Source of the DNA: an uncultured Sinobacteraceae bacterium
Lineage (GTDB): Bacteria; Pseudomonadota; Gammaproteobacteria; Steroidobacterales; Steroidobacteraceae
Length of the DNA: 64,000 bases
Assembly: GCA_937902995.1 (NCBI GenBank)
Contig: CALEKY010000139.1
Span: forward strand, 1-64,000
Reading direction: 5' to 3'
This document shows positions 46,624 to 55,292 of this stretch, one piece after another. Below the pieces are notes generated by a model that had not been told where the DNA came from, did not search any database, and saw only the letters and a program-made list of their open reading frames with translations. Position 1 is the stretch's first letter, and the number at the start of each line of letters is the position of its first letter. The position numbers and the translations under genes were made by a program.

Positions 46624-46929
46624 TCACTCCGAAGGAGGTTGCACGGCAGCCCGCGCAGCGCCGAGCGCCTCGACTGCCTTGCCTCTGGCCGCCACGGCGT
46701 TCCGACGCGCCTCGCGATAATCGCGACCCTGCAAGCTCGCTTCGGCTTGCTCCAGGAACCTTCGAGCTTCCATGAACTGCTGGGGCGCAACCTGCTCGGC
46801 ACCTGCCTCGCGTGCCGCACGAATGGCTTGCCGGGCGTCGCTCATTTCCTGAGCCGGTGCGCTCACACAAGCTCCCAGTGCGCAGCACACCACTAGCAGA
46901 AAACAGCGAAGCCACTTGAGACGGATCAT
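46624..46929 (-). CDS. DUF4398 lipoprotein
   Basis: A 101-residue protein. The signal peptide ends in a lipobox (CALGAC), followed by an all-helical heptad-rich domain (SDARQAIRAAREAGAEQVAP, FLEQAEASLQGRDYREARRNAV), typical of DUF4398 envelope lipoproteins. Members are often near OmpA-like proteins, but none is here. It lies 55 bp upstream of acyP in the same direction. Function unknown. Confidence 0.88.
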   Translation of the reverse strand: MIRLKWLRCFLLVVCCALGACVSAPAQEMSDARQAIRAAREAGAEQVAPQQFMEARRFLEQAEASLQGRDYREARRNAVAARGKAVEALGAARAAVQPPSE

Positions 46930-47082
46930 GGGAATGCGACGGACCGTAGCAACGCCGCTCTACACCGTCAAGGCGCGCACCACTACAATGCCGCGGGCGA
47001 TTGTGGCTCGCGCACGTTGCGTTACTCCCACATTCACTCGAACTCATCGCGCTTGTTCCCACGGTTCCTGGAGTTTGTGCGC

Positions 47083-47685
47083 GTGACGGAAATCTTGGTC
47101 CTGTTTTATTCCCGCAAAGGCAGCACTGCCGAGATCGCGCGGCACGTCTGTCGCGGCATCGAATCCGTTCCCTCTGCACAGGCACGTTTGCGCACAGTCC
47201 CGCCGGTGACGACGGTCGTCGAGGCTCCGCAATCGCCCGTGCCGAGCGAAGGACCGCCCTATGCCACCGCACAGGACCTGATCGAATGCGACGGGCTCGT
47301 GCTCGGCAGCCCCACGCGTTTCGGCAACATGGCCGCACCGCTCAAGTACTTCATCGACGGCACCAGCACGATCTGGCTGAGCGGTGCTTTGGCGGGCAAG
47401 CCGGCCGCCGTGTTCACGTCGACGCAGACGATGCACGGCGGTCAGGAATCGACCCTCATCTCCATGATGCTGCCGTTGCTCCATCATGGGATGTACATCG
47501 TCGGTCTGCCGTACACGGAACCCGCGTTGTCGAGTACGCGCGGCGGCGGTTCGCCCTACGGCGCCAGCCACGTTGCCGGCAACGAAGCCAATCCACGGCT
47601 TACAGACGATGAACGTACGCTGGCACAACTGCTCGGCCGACGCGTCGCAGAGCTCGCTTGCAAGCTCAAAGCAGCCTCGCGTTGA
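47083..47685 (+). CDS. wrbA: NAD(P)H:quinone oxidoreductase, WrbA type
   Basis: A 200-residue flavodoxin-fold enzyme. It starts at a GTG (VTEILVLFYSRKGSTAEIARHV, FMN phosphate loop) with CTGGAG upstream. YATAQDLIECDGLVLGSPTRFGNMAAPLKYFID and FTSTQTMHGGQESTL are WrbA hallmarks. It makes a two-electron quinone reduction protecting against redox cycling. An upstream ATG at 47017 would add 22 residues unlike the family. DUF2069 follows 6 bp later. Confidence 0.94.
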   Translation: MTEILVLFYSRKGSTAEIARHVCRGIESVPSAQARLRTVPPVTTVVEAPQSPVPSEGPPYATAQDLIECDGLVLGSPTRFGNMAAPLKYFIDGTSTIWLSGALAGKPAAVFTSTQTMHGGQESTLISMMLPLLHHGMYIVGLPYTEPALSSTRGGGSPYGASHVAGNEANPRLTDDERTLAQLLGRRVAELACKLKAASR

Positions 47686-47691
47686 AGTCGC

Positions 47692-48045
47692 ATGAAACCT
47701 GAGAACGTCAGAGCGACAGCGCTCGGTCTGTTGATCTGTCTGATCGCGCTGGTGGCGGCTTGGCAGCTTTCGATGGAGCTCGCAACCGGACGGATGCTCG
47801 CTGCGGTCGTCCTCACATTGCCTCTTTGGGCACCGCTGCGCGGACTGCTGCGAAACGAGCGCCGCACCTATGCGTGGGCGACGCTGTGCGTCATTCCCTA
47901 TTTCATCCTGGGCACGACCGAGGCAATCGCGAATCCGGAGCACCGCACATGGGCGGGATTGTGCCTGCTGCTGGCGCTGATGCTGTTCGTATCGCTGATC
48001 CTTTATCTTCGCGTGACGAATCCGGCACGAGGGCCGCGGACGTAG
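47692..48045 (+). CDS. DUF2069 membrane protein
   Basis: A 117-residue inner-membrane protein with four predicted helices. WAPLRGLLRNERRTYAWATL and YFILGTTEAIANPEHRTWA match DUF2069. This gene follows wrbA in many gammaproteobacteria, as in Pseudomonas. The function is unknown. It is convergent with hda. Confidence 0.9.
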   Translation: MKPENVRATALGLLICLIALVAAWQLSMELATGRMLAAVVLTLPLWAPLRGLLRNERRTYAWATLCVIPYFILGTTEAIANPEHRTWAGLCLLLALMLFVSLILYLRVTNPARGPRT

Positions 48046-48060
48046 CGTACGCGCGGCCGT

Positions 48061-48762
48061 TCAGACCTGCCGCGTCTTCAGCACTTCGTTGACGAAACGC
48101 ACTGTGAGACGCCGCTGCGCGACGAGGGAAGCCTCGTCGAGCTCGTCGAGCACCCTGCACAGCGTCGCCATATCGCGAGGCAGCCGGCGCAACATGAATG
48201 CGGCAGTCTCTTCCGGCAGCTCGAAGCCGCGCAGCTCCGCGTGCAGCTGCAGCGCGCCGATTTGCTCGGCATCGTTCAACGGACGCAGAGTCAAGACGAT
48301 GCCGCCAGCAAGCCTCGACGCCAAATCCGGCAAGGTCATGCGCAATGCCCCGGGTGCAGATGCACTGGCAACGAGCAGCCGCCCGCGACGTTCTTCCAGT
48401 TGCTGGTGCAAGGCGAACAAGGCCCGGTTCCAAGCCGCATCGGCAGCTACCTCTTCGATGTCGTCGATGCAAACGACATCGAGCTCTCCCCAACCCGAGA
48501 GCATTTCCGGCCCCATGCGACTGACATGCTCGAGAGGCAGGTACGCACCGCGCAATTGGCGCGAGGCGGCGTGCGCACAGACCGCCTGCAACAAGTGCGA
48601 CTTTCCGGTGCCTGGCCCGCCATGGAGAAAGATGCAAGGCGGCAACACGCCGGGCGCTAGCGATTTCAGGATGTCGACGGCGGCACCGTTCGGACCGGCG
48701 TAATAGCTGGCGAACACCGAGCTATCGCGCAGTCGCACGCCGAGCAGAAGTTGCTGAGTCAC
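48061..48762 (-). CDS. hda: DnaA regulatory inactivator Hda
   Basis: A 233-residue AAA+ protein related to DnaA domain III. With the beta clamp it triggers DnaA-ATP hydrolysis after initiation. The N-terminal QQLLLGVRL stands where the clamp-binding QLSLPV motif usually is; it is a weak match. GGPGTGKSHLLQAVCAHA is Walker A and VVCIDDIEEVA Walker B; LDELDEASLVAQRRLTVRFV closes the domain. It lies 4 bp after the CDP-alcohol transferase gene. Confidence 0.94.
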   Translation of the reverse strand: MTQQLLLGVRLRDSSVFASYYAGPNGAAVDILKSLAPGVLPPCIFLHGGPGTGKSHLLQAVCAHAASRQLRGAYLPLEHVSRMGPEMLSGWGELDVVCIDDIEEVAADAAWNRALFALHQQLEERRGRLLVASASAPGALRMTLPDLASRLAGGIVLTLRPLNDAEQIGALQLHAELRGFELPEETAAFMLRRLPRDMATLCRVLDELDEASLVAQRRLTVRFVNEVLKTRQV

Positions 48763-48766
48763 GGCA

Positions 48767-49339
48767 TCACTGTGCCGTCTGCCGACGGCTGCGGCTGACC
48801 TCTGCCGCCTTCTTCGAATACGTGAGAACGTAGTCCAGGCCGCTGACGAAGGTCGTGACGAACACGAGCGCGCCCATCACAGTCACGGCCAAATCGGAAA
48901 CCCGGCCGATCGCATGCGAGCCCACGATCAACAGGGCAAAGACGATCTGACACAGCGTGTTGAGCTTACTGATGATGGTCGGCCGGCCTTGCGGATCGCC
49001 GAACAACCAGTTGTAGACGATGGCACCCACCGTGATGACCACGTCGCGGCCCACGACGGTCGCCGTCAACCACAGCGGTACGAAGCCAATGGCCGTCAGC
49101 GTGACGTAGGTGCCGACCAGCAAGATCTTGTCGGCCAGCGGATCGAGAATCTTGCCGAGCTCCGATGTCCAGCCGAAGCGCTTTGCCAAGAAACCGTCCA
49201 GTCCGTCGGTCGCCGCCGCAATCGCGAACAGCCACATCGTCGCGCGAAAGTTGCCCTCGGCCAGCAGCCATACGACCGGCACGACCAGCAGCATGCGTGC
49301 GATGCACAGCGCATTGGGGATGAAGCGCAGACCAAACAT
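48767..49339 (-). CDS. CDP-alcohol phosphatidyltransferase, PgsA-like
   Basis: A 190-residue membrane enzyme. The active-site motif DGLDGFLAKRFGWTSELGKI continuing into LDPLADK fits DG-x2-DG-x8-G-x3-D-x3-D. About five helices. The likely reaction is formation of phosphatidylglycerophosphate. Gammaproteobacteria can carry both a uvrC-linked pgsA and this hda-linked paralog, so the exact product is not certain. It is the middle gene of DUF2066-this-hda. Confidence 0.9.
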   Translation of the reverse strand: MFGLRFIPNALCIARMLLVVPVVWLLAEGNFRATMWLFAIAAATDGLDGFLAKRFGWTSELGKILDPLADKILLVGTYVTLTAIGFVPLWLTATVVGRDVVITVGAIVYNWLFGDPQGRPTIISKLNTLCQIVFALLIVGSHAIGRVSDLAVTVMGALVFVTTFVSGLDYVLTYSKKAAEVSRSRRQTAQ

Positions 49340-49360
49340 CGAACGGCGTTGCCCGAAGTC

Positions 49361-50356
49361 CTAGCGCTGCAACCGCAGCTGCAATCGGTCGGTCGCGAGG
49401 CCGTCATCGGCGATCGGGACCAGTTTGTGGTCGAGCGCGAGCGCCCGCCGCAACGTCGCGGCATCGCCGCGCACGGCGAGTTGGAAGCGCATCGTGCTAC
49501 CTGAAACCTGCTCCAGACTAATGCTGCGCACGAGGGTCATGCCCTCCAAATAGCTCATGGTGGCCGCGTAGTCCTGCAAGTTTTCGATGCCCAAGACTTC
49601 GACGTTCACTCTCGCGAGCGAACCAGCCGAGGCAGCGAACAGCCGACCAAGCGTATCTGCGGCCAAATGAACGCCGTCTCCGAGCCCCCCGGTCGCTTCG
49701 GCCGCAGTTTCGTGAGCAGCAACCGACCAGCGCACGACGAGCTGTCCGGCCGCATCCCGCTGCGCCTGCCCCACGAGCACGGCATTTGCGCCATGACGTG
49801 CCGCGATGTCGAGCGCTTGCGAAGCGGCGGACGCAGCTTCGAGCATCGCGCGGTCTTGCGAGTCGAGCGTCGGCCAAACGATGGGCACACCGCGCTCTCG
49901 TGCGACGTTCGCGATCAGGTCGCGTTCGGGCGCTGGATATCCTGCTTCGATCCACAGCGGACCCGCCGTGCCCGGCACGCTCAAGAGCACGAGCGTGAGC
50001 GGTCGTTCCTTGCCCCAGATCGGCAAGCCTGCTTCGCCGAGCAACCGATCGATGGAAACCGTGTCGAAAGCCACTTGCAGCTGATTGTCCGATGTGAACG
50101 AGAAGCGCTGCACGTAGCGCCGCGCATTCCTGGTGGCCGACCCGAGACGTGCCGGCGCATCGCGCCTACCGCTCACGCGAACTGCAACCGCGTTCAACGC
50201 ATCCTCGAAGGCCGCATCCCGTGTGGTTTGAATGGGCAGTGTGACTTCGTACAAATCGTCGACGCTGACCGCTCGCGACCCGCAACAGAAGAGCGCAAGC
50301 GAAACCGCCATGATGCTCGTGAAAAAACCTCTGACTGCGTGACGCTCGACGAGCAT
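49361..50356 (-). CDS. DUF2066 protein
   Basis: A 331-residue exported protein with a hydrophobic N terminus (about 10-30, cysteines CCG near its end, no clear lipobox). DLYEVTLPIQTTRDAAFEDALNAVAVRVSG and LPIWGKERPLTLVLLSV are characteristic DUF2066 segments. This gene is conserved next to purM and hda across gammaproteobacteria. Function unknown. It is divergent from purM across 176 bp. Confidence 0.9.
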   Translation of the reverse strand: MLVERHAVRGFFTSIMAVSLALFCCGSRAVSVDDLYEVTLPIQTTRDAAFEDALNAVAVRVSGRRDAPARLGSATRNARRYVQRFSFTSDNQLQVAFDTVSIDRLLGEAGLPIWGKERPLTLVLLSVPGTAGPLWIEAGYPAPERDLIANVARERGVPIVWPTLDSQDRAMLEAASAASQALDIAARHGANAVLVGQAQRDAAGQLVVRWSVAAHETAAEATGGLGDGVHLAADTLGRLFAASAGSLARVNVEVLGIENLQDYAATMSYLEGMTLVRSISLEQVSGSTMRFQLAVRGDAATLRRALALDHKLVPIADDGLATDRLQLRLQR

Positions 50357-50430
50357 GCCGCTCCTCTTCGGTTCTGCCGGATCGCATACACGACTCGCAT
50401 CGCGGACGCTGCCGGCGGTTCAAGGCCGTG

Positions 50431-50436
50431 TAAAAT
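50431..50436 (+). promoter_or_regulatory. Possible purM -10 box
   Basis: TAAAAT in an AT-poor gap between divergent DUF2066 and purM, 97 bp before the purM ATG. No clear -35 is seen. I do not see a convincing PurR operator. Confidence 0.3.
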
Positions 50437-50532
50437 ACCACACGCCTGCAGCACCCAACCCGGTCCCAATGGATTCGAGTACGCTGCTTCGCGCGCCCGC
50501 TCGTCCACCCCGCAGAGGCCCAATGCCGCCCT

Positions 50533-51570
50533 ATGTCGCCATCTGACTCGATTACCTACAAAGACGCCGGCGTCGATATCGAAGCAGGCGATGAGCTCGT
50601 CGAGCGCATCAAACCGATCGTCAAGCGCTCGATGCGGCCGGAAGTGCTCGCCGGCTTGGGCGGCTTCGGTGCGCTGTTCGAGATTCCTTTGGATCGTTAT
50701 CGCAAGCCCGTGCTCGTGTCCGGGACCGATGGCGTCGGCACGAAGCTGCGCCTTGCGATCGAGACCGGACGGCACGACACGATCGGCATCGATCTCGTCG
50801 CAATGTGCGTCAACGACGTCGTCGTGCAAGGCGCCGAACCGCTGTTCTTTCTCGACTATTACGCCACCGCGAAATTGCACGTGGACGTTGCCGAGTCCGT
50901 CATCAAAGGCATCGTCGAGGGCTGCGTGCAGGCCGGTGCTGCGCTGATCGGCGGCGAGACGGCAGAAATGCCCGGCATGTACGCCGAAGGCGACTACGAT
51001 TTGGCGGGCTTTTGTGTCGGCATCGTCGAGAAGGACGACATTATCGACGGCAGCAAAACGCAGTCGGGCGATGTCGTGATCGGACTGCCCTCCTCCGGTC
51101 CGCATTCGAACGGCTACTCGCTCATCCGCAAGCTCTTGAAGCACGCCAACGCGACGCCGGCGACGAAATTGAGTGACGGCCAGCCGCTCTACGATGCGCT
51201 GATGCAACCGACGCGCATCTACGTCAAACCGCTCCTTGCGCTCGCCAAACAAGTGCCCGTCCATGGTCTTGCGCACATCACCGGCGGCGGTTTGACCGAG
51301 AACATTCCTCGCGTCATTCCCGACGGCTTGGGCGTCGCGTTGAACGCCAAGTCATGGAAGCGGCCCGAAGTTTTCGATTGGCTGCAGAAGGCCGGCAACA
51401 TTGCACCGGCCGAGATGTACCGCACGTTCAATTGCGGGATCGGCATGGCGGTCATCGTCGGCCAGGCGCACGTCGATAGAGCGCTCCAAGTGCTACGCGA
51501 ACAGGGCGAGCAACCGGTCGTCATCGGCCAAGTGCAGAGCGGCCAATCCGGCGTCGTGATCGACGAATGA
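50533..51570 (+). CDS. purM: Phosphoribosylformylglycinamidine cyclo-ligase
   Basis: A 345-residue enzyme that closes the imidazole ring to AIR in purine synthesis. It shows SITYKDAGVDIEAGDELV, LVSGTDGVGTKL, the DLVAMCVNDVVVQGAEPLFFLDYYA metal/ATP region, GGETAEMPGMY and GLAHITGGGLTENIPR. Length is normal. Its stop overlaps the purN ATG as ATGA, so the pair is coupled. Confidence 0.98.
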   Translation: MSPSDSITYKDAGVDIEAGDELVERIKPIVKRSMRPEVLAGLGGFGALFEIPLDRYRKPVLVSGTDGVGTKLRLAIETGRHDTIGIDLVAMCVNDVVVQGAEPLFFLDYYATAKLHVDVAESVIKGIVEGCVQAGAALIGGETAEMPGMYAEGDYDLAGFCVGIVEKDDIIDGSKTQSGDVVIGLPSSGPHSNGYSLIRKLLKHANATPATKLSDGQPLYDALMQPTRIYVKPLLALAKQVPVHGLAHITGGGLTENIPRVIPDGLGVALNAKSWKRPEVFDWLQKAGNIAPAEMYRTFNCGIGMAVIVGQAHVDRALQVLREQGEQPVVIGQVQSGQSGVVIDE

Positions 51571-52235
51571 ACGTGGCGAGCGCGACGCGACTCCCGATCG
51601 CGATTCTCATCTCGGGCCGCGGCAGCAATATGCGCACCATTGCCGAGCGTGCCGCAAGCGGCACGCTGCCCGTCGAAGTGCGCGTCGTCGTCAGCGACCA
51701 GCCGAATGCCGGCGGTCTGGAAATTGCCCGCTCGATGGGGATTCCCACCGAAGTGCTCTCGCCGCGCGAGTTCCCCGACCGTCCGAGCTATGACCGCGCG
51801 CTCGCTCGGCTCGTCGCACGCTACGAGCCCAAGCTCGTCGTGCTCGCCGGCTTCATGCGCATTCTGACCTCGGAATTCATCGCGCCGTTCGCCGGCCGCA
51901 TCATGAACATCCATCCATCGCTGCTACCGAAGTATCGCGGACTGCACACGCACCGCCGCGTGCTCGAAGCCGGCGACCCGATCCACGGAGTGAGCGTGCA
52001 CTTCGTCACCGAGGAACTCGACGGCGGCCCGCTCATTATTCAGGCGTGTGTCGACGTCCGCCCCGGCGATACCGAACAGAGCCTTTCAGCCCGAGTTCAG
52101 CGCGAAGAACACAAGATCTATCCGCAAGCGATCGAGTGGTTTGCGACCGGACGGCTCGAGCTCGTCGGCGATCGCGTGATGCTCGACGGCAAGGAGCTCG
52201 ACCGACCTGTACTGGTCGACGCAAGAGGAACCTGA
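51567..52235 (+). CDS. purN: Phosphoribosylglycinamide formyltransferase
   Basis: A 222-residue formyltetrahydrofolate-dependent transferase. PIAILISGRGSNM, LAGFMRILTSEFI, the catalytic NIHPSLLPKYRGLHTHRRVLEAG segment and HFVTEELDGGPLIIQ are present. It is coupled at both ends, with purM upstream (ATGA) and the DUF3108 gene downstream (TGATG). Confidence 0.97.
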   Translation: MNVASATRLPIAILISGRGSNMRTIAERAASGTLPVEVRVVVSDQPNAGGLEIARSMGIPTEVLSPREFPDRPSYDRALARLVARYEPKLVVLAGFMRILTSEFIAPFAGRIMNIHPSLLPKYRGLHTHRRVLEAGDPIHGVSVHFVTEELDGGPLIIQACVDVRPGDTEQSLSARVQREEHKIYPQAIEWFATGRLELVGDRVMLDGKELDRPVLVDARGT

Positions 52236-52945
52236 TGCGAACACTGCTTTGGGCGCTGGTCGGTTGGCTCGTTGTCGGTTCGGCGGCCGCCGATGCGCCC
52301 GCGCTGCAGCCCTACACCGCGACTTATCACGTCACGTATCGAGGACTGAATGCCGGTGAGTTGCGAATGCAGCTCACTTTCGATCCCGCCACCAATCGCT
52401 ACACCTTCGAAACGCGCGCGAAGCCGAGCGTTCTTGCGCGGCTCGTCGTCGGTCGCGACGCGATCGAGCGCACCGTCGTCGAAATGACGCCAAGCGGTAT
52501 CCGGCCGCTCGAGTGGTTTTTGGAAGACGGCAAGAGCGGCGACGGCGGAGACGGGAAATTGATCTTCGACTGGTCGCGCGGCACCGTTACCGGCAAGTTC
52601 GAAGGCAATGCAGTCGAGCTGCCGACTCAGCCGGGATTGCAGGATCGGCTGTCCATTCAACTCGCCGTGAACGCCGCGCTCGCACAAGGCCGCGAACCAG
52701 ACACGGTCGTCATGTTGAACGGCGACCGCACGCGCGAATACACGTACGAAAACAAGGGCACCGCCGAGCTCAACACGAAGCTGGGCAAGCTCTCCACGGT
52801 CATTTACGAGAGCACGCGCGCCGGCTCCGATCGCGTCTCCAAAGTCTGGCACGCACCAAGCCTCGAGTACTTGCCCGTACGCGTCGAACAAACCCGCAAG
52901 GGCAAGGTCGAGACGGTGATGGTGCTCCAGGCCATAGATCGCTAG
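52235..52945 (+). CDS. DUF3108 exported protein
   Basis: A 236-residue protein with a signal peptide of about 20 residues (LLWALVGWLVVGSAAADA). The mature part is beta-rich: YTATYHVTYRGLNAGELRMQ and MLNGDRTREYTYENKGTAELN are DUF3108 features. These proteins follow purMN in many gammaproteobacteria and are predicted periplasmic; function unknown. The ATG at 52235 shares its A with the purN stop. A longer frame upstream in purN is a shadow. Confidence 0.92.
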   Translation: MRTLLWALVGWLVVGSAAADAPALQPYTATYHVTYRGLNAGELRMQLTFDPATNRYTFETRAKPSVLARLVVGRDAIERTVVEMTPSGIRPLEWFLEDGKSGDGGDGKLIFDWSRGTVTGKFEGNAVELPTQPGLQDRLSIQLAVNAALAQGREPDTVVMLNGDRTREYTYENKGTAELNTKLGKLSTVIYESTRAGSDRVSKVWHAPSLEYLPVRVEQTRKGKVETVMVLQAIDR

Positions 52946-52979
52946 AAGCGATCCATGGCCGAGGCTGCAGGCTGTTTCT

Positions 52980-53038
52980 AGGCTGAAGACTGAAGGCTGA
53001 AGGCTGAAGGAAGCGCGCGCATCGCGCGCCTACGACTC
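52980..53038 (+). repeat. Composite heptanucleotide repeat, short form
   Basis: Four units AGGCTGA, AGACTGA, AGGCTGA, AGGCTGA (52980-53007), AGGAAG, a hairpin of GCGCGC and GCGCGC arms around ATC, then TACGACTCAC. It fills the gap between the DUF3108 stop and the convergent dcd stop, and could act as a shared terminator-like structure. Confidence 0.8.
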
Positions 53039-53044
53039 ACGCGC

Positions 53045-53608
53045 CTACGCCTTCGGCAACGTCACTCCCGTCTGCCCTTGATACTTGCCGCCGCGGTCCT
53101 TGTACGAGGTCTCGCAGACTTCATCCGACTCCAGGAACAGCATCTGCGCGACGCCCTCGTTGGCGTAGATGCGCGCGGGCAGCGGCGTCGTGTTCGAGAA
53201 CTCGAGCGTGACGTGCCCTTCCCATTCCGGTTCGAGGGGCGTGACGTTCACGATGATGCCGCAACGCGCGTAAGTCGACTTGCCGACACAGATCGTCAGC
53301 ACGTTGCGCGGAATCCGAAAGTATTCGACCGTGCGCGCGAGAGCGAACGAGTTCGGCGGAATGATGCAGATCGGGGCTTTGACATCGACGAAGCTCTTCG
53401 AATCGAATTCCTTCGGATCGACGATCGTCGAATTGATGTTCGTGAAGATCTTGAACTCGTCCGCGCAACGCACGTCGTAACCGTAGCTCGACGTCCCGTA
53501 CGAGACGATCTTGTGACCGTTCGCGACTCGAACCTGGTTCGGTTCGAACGGCTCGATCATCCCCTGAGCCGCCATGCGGCGGATCCACCGATCGGATTTG
53601 ATGCTCAT
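53045..53608 (-). CDS. dcd: dCTP deaminase
   Basis: A 187-residue trimeric enzyme converting dCTP to dUTP for thymidylate synthesis. VSYGTSSYGYDVRCADEFKIF, FALARTVEYFRIPRNVL, VGKSTYARCGIIVNVTPLEP and YANEGVAQMLFLESDE match the proteobacterial Dcd. The ATG at 53608 gives the standard length; the 604-residue frame extending upstream is an antiparallel shadow of apbC. It lies 77 bp after apbC, same strand. Confidence 0.97.
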   Translation of the reverse strand: MSIKSDRWIRRMAAQGMIEPFEPNQVRVANGHKIVSYGTSSYGYDVRCADEFKIFTNINSTIVDPKEFDSKSFVDVKAPICIIPPNSFALARTVEYFRIPRNVLTICVGKSTYARCGIIVNVTPLEPEWEGHVTLEFSNTTPLPARIYANEGVAQMLFLESDEVCETSYKDRGGKYQGQTGVTLPKA

Positions 53609-53685
53609 TTGTGTGTGGTGTTGGCGAGAAGAAGGTCCAGCGATTATGAGCCGCGGCCCGCGACAAAGACACGCCCTGTGCGCGC

Positions 53686-54774
53686 TCACGTATCCTCGAT
53701 ACTGATGGTCGGGAACGGTTTGCCCGCACCGAGCGCGGCCAGACGGCCGGCCACGTGCCGTGCCATTTCGATGTAGGCCCGCCCCAGGGCGCTGTCCGGT
53801 TCCGCGACGACCGTCGGTTTGCCCGAGTCGGTTTGCTCGCGAATACGAATGTCGAGCGGCAGCTCCGCAAGCAGATCGACGCCGTATTGCTCTGCCATCC
53901 GCCGGCCGCCTCCCGCACCGAAAATGTGCTCCTCGTGTCCGCAGTTCGAGCAGACGTGCGTGCTCATGTTCTCCACGATGCCGAGCACGGGAACCTCGAC
54001 CTTCTGGAACATCTTGAGTCCCTTGCGGGCATCCAACAAAGCGATGTCCTGAGGCGTCGTGACGATCACCGCGCCGCTCACCGGCACGCGTTGCGATAGC
54101 GTCAATTGCGTGTCGCCCGTCCCGGGCGGCATATCGACGATCAAATAGTCGAGCTCGCCCCAACGCGTCGTCTCGAGCAGCTGCACGAGCGCCTGAGTCA
54201 CCATCGGGCCGCGCCACACCATCGGCTGCTCTTCGTCGATCATGAAGCCGATCGACATCACCTTGACGCCGTAGCCGACGGGCGGATCGATCGTGCGCTG
54301 ATCCGGGCTCGTCGGCCGCTCGCCGGACAGACCGACCATGCGCGGTTGGCTCGGTCCATAGATGTCCGCGTCCAGCAATCCGACCCGTGCGCCTTCGCGA
54401 GCGAGCGCAAGCGCGAGATTGACGGCGGTCGTCGACTTGCCGACTCCTCCCTTTCCGGAAGCCACCGCGACGATGTTCTTGATGCCCTGAATCGGGCGCA
54501 GATTGCGCTGTACCGCCTGAGATGCAACAGCCCACGCGACGTCGACTTCGATCTTGGCGCCGCCGGCGATGGCGGCCAGACGCTCCTCGAGCAAGCTCGC
54601 AAGCTCCGCACCGTAAGTTGCCGCAGGGAAACCGAGCTGAAGTCGAACTTGGATCTCGGTGTCGGTGACACGAAGATTCGCAAGCGCCCCGGCCTCGCCG
54701 AGCGAGCGATTGAGGTGCGGCTCGATGAAGGACTCGACGAGCCCGCGTACGGCAGTTTCGCGTTCGGAGATCAT
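53686..54774 (-). CDS. apbC: Iron-sulfur cluster carrier ApbC/Mrp
   Basis: A 362-residue P-loop ATPase that binds and transfers Fe-S clusters. An N-terminal DUF59/MIP18 domain (about 1-80) precedes the deviant Walker A VASGKGGVGKST, DADIYGPSQP, DYLIVDMPPGTGD and the cluster-binding CSNCGH. The ATG at 54774 gives the normal N terminus; the frame to 55014 is non-coding. In many genomes apbC is divergent from metG; here the HEAT-kinase and pilT genes lie between. Confidence 0.96.
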   Translation of the reverse strand: MISERETAVRGLVESFIEPHLNRSLGEAGALANLRVTDTEIQVRLQLGFPAATYGAELASLLEERLAAIAGGAKIEVDVAWAVASQAVQRNLRPIQGIKNIVAVASGKGGVGKSTTAVNLALALAREGARVGLLDADIYGPSQPRMVGLSGERPTSPDQRTIDPPVGYGVKVMSIGFMIDEEQPMVWRGPMVTQALVQLLETTRWGELDYLIVDMPPGTGDTQLTLSQRVPVSGAVIVTTPQDIALLDARKGLKMFQKVEVPVLGIVENMSTHVCSNCGHEEHIFGAGGGRRMAEQYGVDLLAELPLDIRIREQTDSGKPTVVAEPDSALGRAYIEMARHVAGRLAALGAGKPFPTISIEDT

Positions 54775-54941
54775 GGCGTTCGGCTCGCCGCTGACGCTGG
54801 GGGGGCGCGGATTGTAGCGGATCGAGTCCCTCTCGGCCGCCGATGGATGCCCGACGCACCCCAAGCTGACGAATCTCTGCACACCTCCGCGTACACTGGA
54901 AAACAAGGCGATCCGGTTGAGTAAATTCCTGTCCGGCAAGT

Positions 54942-55292
54942 CCTTTTTAGCCTGAGAGTCATGGCATAATGCCGGTCGAGTGCCGAGTGTGGACCTTTGG
55001 TTCATTGGCTTCACGGCTGTTACCGATAAAGTCTGGTCGGAGTTGAACGTTGGCGGTCAAGCCGTCGACCGGTCGAAGCTGTCACGGCTTCCATAACGGG
55101 CTCTGCCTCAGGGGGACAGCGGGTGCAGCGAAACTCCCTTGCGATCCGGCGAAGCCCAGTGCGAACGCCGACATCGACTCGGTTGCGTTTGCGCTCCTAA
55201 CCGTTGAAGTGCCCTCCCGGCAACGGCATCGACACGCGAAGAATGCGCGGACGGTTGCGGGCCCGCGAACAAAGGACGATTGAGACCACTCG
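54942..55292 (+). promoter_or_regulatory. Promoter and long leader of the HEAT-kinase gene
   Basis: TTTTTA (54942-54947), a 17-bp spacer, then CATAAT (54965-54970), giving a predicted leader of about 315 nt before the kinase ATG. The leader has small hairpins (for example GAAGC/GCTTC around 55075) but no ORF I trust and no recognised riboswitch. The 170 bp left of it should hold the apbC promoter; TACAAT read leftward at 54816-54811 is a candidate -10. Confidence 0.4.

Noticed and set aside
55050..55283. 77-codon rightward frame in the HEAT-kinase leader
   Set aside because: No ribosome binding site, composition like neighbouring non-coding sequence, no recognisable motif.
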